A DNA stretch of 24,301 nt, taken from NCBI GenBank assembly GCA_964407285.1, contig CAYOVG010000058.1, positions 1-24,301 of the forward strand, read 5' to 3'. The stretch's first letter is position 1; each line of letters starts with the position of its first letter. Below, piece by piece: positions 14,670 through 22,800 of the stretch. Source of the stretch: CAYOVG01 sp964407285 (lineage in GTDB: Bacteria; Desulfobacterota; Syntrophobacteria; Syntrophobacterales; Syntrophobacteraceae). The notes below the pieces were generated by a model, which worked only from the letters and a program-made list of their open reading frames with translations, was not told where the DNA came from and ran no database searches. The translations under genes and the position numbers were made by a program.

Positions 14670-17600
14670 TCAGAGGTTGTCGAGAAATGCGTCCAGTTCG
14701 TCGATCCCGAAGCCGTCGTAGTCGATATCCGAGGGAGTGAGTTCGGGCTGGTCCTTCTCCTTCGTGTGACGGATGATGCCGGTAAGCTCTTCCCTGTACG
14801 CGTCGAGGAACTTTTGGACCGACTCTTCCCGGAATCGTTTGCTGCTGAAGGCCGCGGCCAGTTCCAGGCTGTCCTCGAAGACCATTCCCAGCACCTCGAA
14901 GTCGTGCGGGGGACGGGCGTCGGGGTCCTGCGACGGACCGGTGGATTCCCCGGCGCGGGCGAACAGGCCGGAATTCATCTCCCGGCCGAACTGCCCCAGG
15001 TAGTTGAAGCTCACGCGGGGTGCAAGGCGAAACGCCATGTCCGCCTTGAGTTCCGCGGACGTGACGTATTTGAGTATCGAATACCCCACCCCTTTGCGCG
15101 GGATTTTCCGGAGCGTCTCCTTCACCATCTTGATATGACGGCCCGGGTCGTCCATGTCCGTACCGGAAATATCCAGCACCACCGGGTACATGCTGGTGAA
15201 CCACCCCACCGTGCGGCTGATGTCGATGTCGTCGAAGAGGGACTCGCGCCCATGGCCTTCCAGGAGGACCACCAGCCTGGACAGCCCCCGCAGGCGGCGC
15301 GCGGCCCGCGCCAGTCCCGTGAGCAGGATGTCGTTTATCTCCGTTCCGTAAGCCCGGTGGACATCCGTGAGCAGGCTCGCGGTATCCTCCGGGGAGAGCT
15401 TCACCGAGCAAAACGCCATGTCCCGGTTGACCGTCGGATGGTCTCCCGCATTCGGTTCGGGGTCGGCCAATGGGGGGAAGCCCTGTTCACCCATCGCGCC
15501 CATCGCCTCCACGGCCTGCCAGTAGGGCTTTTCCTCCAGCGCATCGGAATCGGCGAACGCCCGTATCCGCTCCGCCCACTGCTTGAAGGAATCCGTCTTT
15601 GAAGGCAGCCGGGGCGCGTCACCGGCCTGCGCCTGGCGGTAGACCGCCTGGAGGTCCTCGAGAATGATCCTCCAGGACACCCCGTCCACCACGAGGTGGT
15701 GGGCCGTCAGCAGCAGCCTGTCCCCTTCGGGCAGGCGGTAGAGCACCGCCTTCATGAGCGGTCCGCGTTCCAGGTCCATGCCGCTCTGGACTTGCGCGGC
15801 ATGGGATTCCAACGCGCTTGCGGAATGCAACCCCATTCTTCCGGCGGCCCCGCCGGGACCGGAAGCGTCCGCTCCGGGCGCGCCGGGGCCGGAGGCTATG
15901 CCGTCGCTCAGATCGACGACTTCGAGTTCGCCGATACCGTCGATACCCCGGTATTCCTGCACCCACTCGCCGCCCCGCCGCCTGAACGAGAGGCGAAGAG
16001 CGTCGTGGTGCGCCTGTACTTCCCCGACGGCGCGGCGAAGGGGTCCCTCTTCCAGCCGCTCCCTCGGAGCCGACAGCAGGGCCTGGTTGAAATGGTTCGG
16101 ATTGCCGCTGAACTCCCGGAAAAACCACCGCTGGATGGCCGTAAGCTCCACTTCACCGGCAACGGCCTCCGCATCCCCCGCTTCTCCTTCCGATCCGCCG
16201 CTGGGGCCGATTCTTCCTTCCGCTTCCGCCGTCCGACCCTCGCCCGCTTTCCCGCGCACGCTCGGTTCCTTGAGGTACGGAGCCAGTTCCTCGACGGTGG
16301 GGTGCAGGAAGAGGTCCCGGATTTCGAGCTTCAGCCCCTCTTCGCGCAGCCGCGCCGCAACCTGGAGCGCCTTGATGGAATCCCCCCCAAGAGCGAAGAA
16401 GTTCTCCTTGATCCCGACTTCCCCGAGGCCCAGCACCTTTCCCCAGGCTCCCGCCAGGCGCGCTTCGCGCTCGTCGCGCGGCGGCGCATGTTCGACCCCC
16501 CGGCGCAGGGACGCCGACTCCTCCGCCGGGTCGGGCAGGGCCTTGCGGTCCACCTTGCCGCCGGCGTTGATCGGAAACGCATCCAGCACCAGAAAACGCG
16601 CCGGGACCATGTAGTCCGGAAGCTTTTCGGCGATGAACCGGCGAAGTTCCGAAACCGTTACCTCCCCGCCCGTAACCAGGTACGCCGCAATCTCCTTATA
16701 CCCGCCGGAGCCCGCAACAGCAGGCCCCGCCCCGGTCCCGGCCCCTGAAACCTGTACGGCCGTCACCACGACATCCCGGATTTTCGGATGCTCGCGCAAC
16801 CGGCTTTCAATTTCTCCCAGTTCGATGCGGTAGCCCCTCACCTTCACCTGGTCGTCGTTGCGCCCGAGAAATTCGATAATGCCGTCGCTTCCCCAGCGCG
16901 CAATGTCGCCGGTGCGGTAGAGCCGGTCCTCGCCGATGCCGGGGTGAGGCGCAAACTTCTCCGCCGTCATCCGTTCGTTGTTGAGGTAGCCCCGTCCGAC
17001 GCAGTCGCCTGCGATGCACAACTCTCCGGGAACCCCCACGGGCGCGGGGAGCCCATACCTGTCCAGGATGTATATCCGCACGTTGGCCAGGGGCCGCCCG
17101 ATGGGAACGACCGCCTGGGGCGGCAGCCGGTCGAAGCTCGCGCCGCGGCCGCCGGCGTCGCCGTGGCCGATGGTGAGCGCCGTTACGTCCACACAGCATT
17201 CCGACGGCCCGTAGATATTGGTGAGTGCAATACTTCCGTCCATCCCGCGGCGCTGTCGGAAGAACTCCTCGACCAGGCTTCGCGGCAGGGCTTCGCCCCC
17301 GATGATGAGGCGTCGCAGGGCCAGGCCGTCGAGTCCCGGCAGACCGGCTTCCACCATGATGGTGAGAAGACTCGGAGTGCCGTCGGCCACGTGGACGGGG
17401 TTCTCCCGGAAGAATCGACAGAGACGCTTTCCGTCGCGCCGCGTCTCCTCATCGACGATGTACAGGGCGTGTCCATGGAGGAGGCATGCGAAGATCTGCT
17501 GCACGGACGCATCGAAGACGATGGACGCCATGAGCGCCACTCCGAGCCCGCCGCCGCCCGCCCCGTCGTCCGCGCGGGCGCTTCCGGCGTTGGGGGCGGT

Positions 17601-19856
17601 ACAGGCGTCGTAGATCCTCTCCGTCAGCCCCGCGATGAGGTTACTGACGGACCGGTGTTCGATCATCACTCCCTTGGGCCGTCCCGTGGACCCGGAAGTG
17701 TAGAGCACATACGCCAGGTTGTCGGGCGTAGCTCCGGATGCGGGATTCTCCGCGCTCTCGCGTGATATCTTCTCCCAGTCCCCGTCGAGGCGCACGATCG
17801 TGATGTCCCGACCTGTCGAAGACGCCGCCCCACCGGCCTCCCTCTCGATTGCCGGAGCACCCCCCCCCACTCGGGGCAGCCTGCCCGCCACGGCATTGCT
17901 CGTGAGCGCCACCGGCGTCCGCGCATCCTCCATGATGACCGCCAGGCGGTCCGCGGGATAGGACGGGTCCATGGCCACGTACGCTCCGCCGGCCTTGAGA
18001 ATCCCGAGCATCCCGACGATCATCTCGATGGAGCGTTCGATGCAAATCCCCACCGGCGCATCCGGTCCCACGCCGAGGGAAGCCAGGTAACGGCCCAGCC
18101 GGTTGGCGCGCTCGTTCAGTTCCCCATAGGAGAGCCGCCGCCCTCCGAACACCACCGCCGTCGCGTCCGGCGTCCGGCGGACTTGTTCCTCGAACAGCTC
18201 GTGGATGCACTTGTCCTTCGGATACTCCCTGGCCGTGTCGTTCCACTCCAGGAGCAGCCGGCGTTTTTCCTCGCTCGTCAGGAGCGGCAGTTCCGAAACC
18301 CGGCGCTCGGGGTTTTCGGCCGCGGCTTCCAGCAGATTTACGAAATAGCTCGCCATCCGGGCGACCGTGGAGGCGTCGAAGAGGTCCGTGCTGTATTCCA
18401 CCACCCCTTCGACCGTGTCGCCGGATTCTTCCAGTTCGAAAGTCAGGTCGAACTTGGAGGTGGTCCGTTCCATCTCCACGGGAGCGATGGAAATCCCGTG
18501 CAGCCGGGGCTTTCCCATGGGTTGGTTGTGGAGCAGGAGCATGACCTGGACGAGAGGGTTGTGGCTGAGGTTGCGTTCGGGCTGGAGCGCCTCCACCAGG
18601 ACTTCGAACGGAAGGTCCTGGTGCGCGAAAGCCCCCAGGGCCGTCTTCCGAGCCCGCTGCAGCAGTTCCCGGAACATGGGATTTCCGGACAGGTCGATGC
18701 GAAGCGGCAGGGTGTTCACGAAGCACCCCACCAGGGATTCGACGTCGTTGTGGCCCCGGTTGGCGACGTTCGTCCCGACCACCAGGTCGTCCTGACCGTT
18801 GCAGCGATGGAGCAGGACCGCGAATCCCGCCAGCAGCACCATGAAAAAGCTCGCTCCCGATTCCCTTCCCAGCGCTTTGAGGCGGGCGACCGTGTCCGCG
18901 CCGATCCTGACGGGTTCGGTTGCTCCACGGAGGGTCTGAAGCGAAGGCCGGGGCCGGTCCGAGGGAAGTTCCAGGACCGGGGGCGCGCCTTGCAGGCATT
19001 TTTTCCAGTAGTCGATCTTCGGGGCCAGCACGTCCCGAGTGAGGAACCGGCGTTGCCAGGAGGCGAAGTCCGCGTACTGGATGGGCAGGTCCGGCAGAGG
19101 CGACGTGCGGCCGTCGCAAAAGGCTTCGTAGAGGGCGGCCAGCTCCCGGATCAGAATCCCTATCGACCAGCCGTCGGCGATGATGTGGTGCATCGTCCAG
19201 AGGACGACGTGTTCCTCTTCCCCCAGGCGCAGGAGTTTCACCCGGAGGAGCGGTCCGGCGGTGAGGTCGAATTCATGCTGGAACTCCCGGAGGGTCAGCT
19301 TCCGGACTTCGGCTTCCCGCTCCGGTTCCGGCATGCCGGACAGGTCCGCCAGCGGCAGGGGGATGGCCGGGTCGAGGGTGATCACCTGGGTGGCGTCGTC
19401 CGTGGCGGTCCCGTCCGCGACGGTCCCGTCCGCGGCGGTTCCGTGACTCGACGTCGCAAAGGTAGTGCGAAGCATCTCGTGGCGGCGGACCAGTTCGTCG
19501 AAGCTTCGTCTGAACTCCTCCACGCGGAGAGGTCCGGTCAACCGCAGGGCCGCCGGTATGTTGTAGGCGGGATTCGGGCCTTCCAACCGGTAGAGAAACC
19601 ACAACCGTTGCTGCGCAAACGACAGGGGCAGCCGGCCGCTCCGAGGGACCGAAGCGATCGGCGGCGGGACCGAACCCGAGGCCCGGGCTGCTTCATGGAG
19701 AAAATCCAGGATCTCCCCTTTGCACCCGCGAATCTCTTCCGCAAGATCCGGCGTCAGAGCGCCCTTCGGGGCCTTGTAGCGCAACTGCTCGCCATCGGCC
19801 CAGATTTTGATGTTCATCTTCCGGAGGCGGGCTAAGAGGTCCTCTACCGAACTCAC
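14670..19856 (-). CDS. Non-ribosomal peptide synthetase, one module TubC-C-A-T-E
   Basis: The protein has 1728 residues. An N-terminal TubC-type docking domain (1-55) is followed by a condensation domain (75-525) with HHIIADG (223-229) of the L-donor-type pattern; an adenylation domain (545-1110) with YTSGSTGRPKG (719-729), IYGPSECC and A10 K1101; a carrier with LGGDSIKA (Ser1160); and an epimerization domain (1235-1700) with HHLVVDG, EGHGRESLF and FNYLGQF. Pocket residues read D782 A783 Q786 G826 (or D825) I851 G853 I881 V889 D890 K1101, loosely like the Gln-type DAQDLGVVDK. The specificity call is weak. The start is a GTG that overlaps the PKS stop as GTGA (19853-19856), with GGAGGGAA just upstream, so the two are translationally coupled. 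The C-terminus (LTPSDIDYDGFGIDELDAFL) looks like a COM donor for the next protein. Unusual short tandem repeats sit in the C domain (residues 139-154). Confidence 0.93.
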   Translation of the reverse strand: MSSVEDLLARLRKMNIKIWADGEQLRYKAPKGALTPDLAEEIRGCKGEILDFLHEAARASGSVPPPIASVPRSGRLPLSFAQQRLWFLYRLEGPNPAYNIPAALRLTGPLRVEEFRRSFDELVRRHEMLRTTFATSSHGTAADGTVADGTATDDATQVITLDPAIPLPLADLSGMPEPEREAEVRKLTLREFQHEFDLTAGPLLRVKLLRLGEEEHVVLWTMHHIIADGWSIGILIRELAALYEAFCDGRTSPLPDLPIQYADFASWQRRFLTRDVLAPKIDYWKKCLQGAPPVLELPSDRPRPSLQTLRGATEPVRIGADTVARLKALGRESGASFFMVLLAGFAVLLHRCNGQDDLVVGTNVANRGHNDVESLVGCFVNTLPLRIDLSGNPMFRELLQRARKTALGAFAHQDLPFEVLVEALQPERNLSHNPLVQVMLLLHNQPMGKPRLHGISIAPVEMERTTSKFDLTFELEESGDTVEGVVEYSTDLFDASTVARMASYFVNLLEAAAENPERRVSELPLLTSEEKRRLLLEWNDTAREYPKDKCIHELFEEQVRRTPDATAVVFGGRRLSYGELNERANRLGRYLASLGVGPDAPVGICIERSIEMIVGMLGILKAGGAYVAMDPSYPADRLAVIMEDARTPVALTSNAVAGRLPRVGGGAPAIEREAGGAASSTGRDITIVRLDGDWEKISRESAENPASGATPDNLAYVLYTSGSTGRPKGVMIEHRSVSNLIAGLTERIYDACTAPNAGSARADDGAGGGGLGVALMASIVFDASVQQIFACLLHGHALYIVDEETRRDGKRLCRFFRENPVHVADGTPSLLTIMVEAGLPGLDGLALRRLIIGGEALPRSLVEEFFRQRRGMDGSIALTNIYGPSECCVDVTALTIGHGDAGGRGASFDRLPPQAVVPIGRPLANVRIYILDRYGLPAPVGVPGELCIAGDCVGRGYLNNERMTAEKFAPHPGIGEDRLYRTGDIARWGSDGIIEFLGRNDDQVKVRGYRIELGEIESRLREHPKIRDVVVTAVQVSGAGTGAGPAVAGSGGYKEIAAYLVTGGEVTVSELRRFIAEKLPDYMVPARFLVLDAFPINAGGKVDRKALPDPAEESASLRRGVEHAPPRDEREARLAGAWGKVLGLGEVGIKENFFALGGDSIKALQVAARLREEGLKLEIRDLFLHPTVEELAPYLKEPSVRGKAGEGRTAEAEGRIGPSGGSEGEAGDAEAVAGEVELTAIQRWFFREFSGNPNHFNQALLSAPRERLEEGPLRRAVGEVQAHHDALRLSFRRRGGEWVQEYRGIDGIGELEVVDLSDGIASGPGAPGADASGPGGAAGRMGLHSASALESHAAQVQSGMDLERGPLMKAVLYRLPEGDRLLLTAHHLVVDGVSWRIILEDLQAVYRQAQAGDAPRLPSKTDSFKQWAERIRAFADSDALEEKPYWQAVEAMGAMGEQGFPPLADPEPNAGDHPTVNRDMAFCSVKLSPEDTASLLTDVHRAYGTEINDILLTGLARAARRLRGLSRLVVLLEGHGRESLFDDIDISRTVGWFTSMYPVVLDISGTDMDDPGRHIKMVKETLRKIPRKGVGYSILKYVTSAELKADMAFRLAPRVSFNYLGQFGREMNSGLFARAGESTGPSQDPDARPPHDFEVLGMVFEDSLELAAAFSSKRFREESVQKFLDAYREELTGIIRHTKEKDQPELTPSDIDYDGFGIDELDAFLDNL
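19395..19442 (-). repeat. Tandem repeat inside the condensation domain (GTxADGT units)
   Basis: Residues 139-154 read GTAADGTVADGTATDD, three near-identical 5-residue units encoded by near-identical 15-base units. They sit in an early surface loop of the condensation domain, between the 'HEMLRTTF' helix and the 'PLPLADLSG' segment. Copy number could vary between strains. Confidence 0.75.
19692..19856 (-). other. TubC-type N-terminal docking domain of the first NRPS
   Basis: The first 55 residues (SVEDLLARLRKMNIKIWADG, then LRYKAPKGALTPDLAEEIR) match the TubC_N docking fold, which receives a short C-terminal peptide of the upstream synthase. The upstream PKS ends in an acidic peptide of the right kind, and the two genes are translationally coupled. 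Confidence 0.85.
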
Positions 19857-22800
19857 AGTATTCCCTCCTCTTCCAGGTCGTCTTCATCGGGACCTGCGCC
19901 GGTCCCGGCAGCGCCAAACCCGGAGCCGGAAAACTCTCCGACGCCGATATCTCCTGCGGCGCGCCCAGCGCCGGCAGCACGCCCAGCGCCGGCGGAGTCA
20001 CGGACGCCGGCAGTCGCGGTTCCCGGTCTCTCCCCCGTTCCGCGGCCCTGCACGGCCCACTGTATCGCCTCGATGCGCCGGGCCAGGGCCGCGGGCGTCG
20101 GTTCCTCGTACAGGTTTTCGACCGTGAGTTCCACTTCGAACGCCGCCCTCAACCGGGAGACTACCTGGAGGGCCACCAGGGAGTCGCCGCCCAGTTCGTA
20201 GAAGTTGTCGTGAACGCCCACCTGCCCGATGCCGAGCACTTCCTGCCAGGCGGCGGTGATGGTCCGTTCCGTCGCGCTCTCCGGCGGGACATAATCGTTC
20301 CCCAACGCCGGGCGGGGGTGCGGGATCGCGGCGGAGGGTTTCCTCTCCGCTTCACGCGGCTTCGGAGCGCCGGCTGCCGCCGGGACCTCGCCGCCCGTAC
20401 GGCCGGTCCCGCCGGTCCACCCGGGCCAATCGGACCCGGCGGTTCCGCTGTCGCCTCGGCCTCCACTGGACCCTGCCGCCGCCCCGCCGCCCCATTTCGG
20501 CAGCGGGTCCGGCCCCTCCATGAAAACGATCACCTGCGGGAGTCCGTCCGTGGAGAGTATCCGGTTGAAGACATCCATGCCTTCCCGCACGGTCATTCCT
20601 CCCGTGAGTTCCTCGCCGGTCCTCATCTTGTGCCACGATTCGAAATCGACGGCGAGCCCCACGCCCTGCCACCGGCCCCAGTTGATGGATATCACATTCG
20701 CGGGGTGCGAACCGCCCTGTGAACCGGCGGCGGCTTTGTAGTGCGCAAAGGTATCCAGGAATGCGTTGGCGGCGCAGTAGCCCACCTGTCCGAATCCTCC
20801 GGAAACGCCCGTGGTCGAGGAACAAAGCACCATGAAGTCGAGCGGTTTGTAACGGAAGAGAGCATCGAGCACGAGGGTCCCCCACACTTTGGGAGCGAAT
20901 TCGTTCTCTCGAAGAGTGGTCCCCTTGGAGCGGATGGAGCACTTGTCCTCGATCACCGCGCTGTGGATGACGCCGTCGATGGGACCGAACCGGGATTCCA
21001 CCTCCTCGACGACGCAACGCATCCGGTCCAAATCCGACACATCCGCGCTCACGACCATCACTTCCGCCCCGAGCTGTTCCAGTTCCATCAGTTCCCGTAT
21101 CCGGGGCGCGTAACAACTCTCCCGTTCCTCGTGCGCGGGCAAGTCCCGAGAGTCCCACGTCCTGTCTCCCCTCCGGAGAAGTTCGAGATCTCCCCATTCG
21201 TAACCCGTTGAACGATTCCCCTCGAAACGGGAACGATCGGCCGGCCGGCCGGAACCATCGACCGCCGTTCCTTTCCGGGCGACGATCAGGCTGCAGTCGG
21301 TATCGGAGCGCTTCCCTTCATCATCGGGATACGCTCTTACGTATTCGAACCCCTGCTCGCGAAACACTTCCTCCCACCGGGCCGGACTCAGCATGGGCGA
21401 ACCTCCGGAAGCACGGCGATGGTCCTCGAAGTACCACCACCCCTCCGCCAGGCCGTAACACATGATGTCCCATCGTTGAGGGCGGACCGATTCGACCAGG
21501 GCCATCACACCGCCGGGCGCAAGCAACGGTTTCAGATTGGCGATGGTGTCCCCGACGTTTTTCGTCGCATGCACGACATCCAGCCCCAACACGACGTCGA
21601 AACTGCCGTCCGCATATTCCGGCCCCTGCTCCCGCGGCGGCTTCGTGATGTCGAAGACGCCGAACTTCATGAAATCGAAGCCGAGTTCATCCGCCTTCCG
21701 TCGCGCCGACATGACGAAAGAGCGTCCAAGATCGGTGAAATGGTATTCGACGTTTTCTCCGGCCAGCGCCGGCGCGACCGCCTGGGTCAGCACTCCCTTG
21801 CCCGCCCCGATCTCGAGTATGCGCACCTTCCCGCCGGGGGCCCGATCCTTCACTCCGGGGACCGCCGCCCCTCCCCTACTTCCGGAAGCCGTCTTCACCG
21901 CCCTCACCGCGGTGGATACGATTTCCCCCAGCAAAGTCCGGTAGACCCGGTGGTTCTGGTGTTCCACGGTCCTTTTGCCCGCTTCGGCCCACAGGCTGTC
22001 GACGCCGTCCGGGAACACGACGCTTATGGCTTCGATCGCGCCGCTCAGCGCGTCGGCATAGTGGCGGACGCAGTGATCCAAGAGCTGAAACATTCCCTGG
22101 AACTCCGGATACTTCGCTTCCGCGCGGGCCTTCAAATCCTCCGGATCGCCCACATCCCCTTCGTCCTTCAGGAATTCCACGATCCCTCGTTCTTCCCTCG
22201 CAATTCCATCTTCCACCAGCATCTGAATGAAGAAATCGAAGAACTTTTCGAACTTCGGGAGTATCCGCAGAGCCCTCAACAGGTCTTCCTTGAGGCGCCT
22301 GGTCCCCCTTTCGATACGCACCCCGTTCGACGCCAGGTAGGAACAGACGTAGCTCGAACACAATGCGCCGGCGGTTTCCCGGAAACCGGGATAGCAGTGG
22401 ATGCCCTTTATCCCGAGTTCCTTCTCGATGCGAGCTTCCGCGCTGCGTATGAAGTCTTCCCGGATATAGGTGGAGTTCCTCTCCACTTCCACTCCCCCTT
22501 CCAGGGTCTCCGTGACGGCGGCGGAACGCAGAATGTCTTCCCAGCGCCCCCTTTCGGGAAAGGAGGAACGCCCCGTGAGCGCCAGCCGGGCGCGCACGCT
22601 TTCGGCCAGATGCCGGGCAAGCTCGAACCCGACGCCGCCCAGTCCCCCGGTTATGAGGTACACTCCGCGCTCGCGCAGGCGGAACGGAACCGCGGGACCG
22701 GCATCTTCCAGCCTGACCGGTTCGAAGGTCTGCACCCACCGGTGAGCGCCCCGGTAGGCGACCACAGGGTCGGCGGGACCCGTCATGATTTCCGCCAGGA

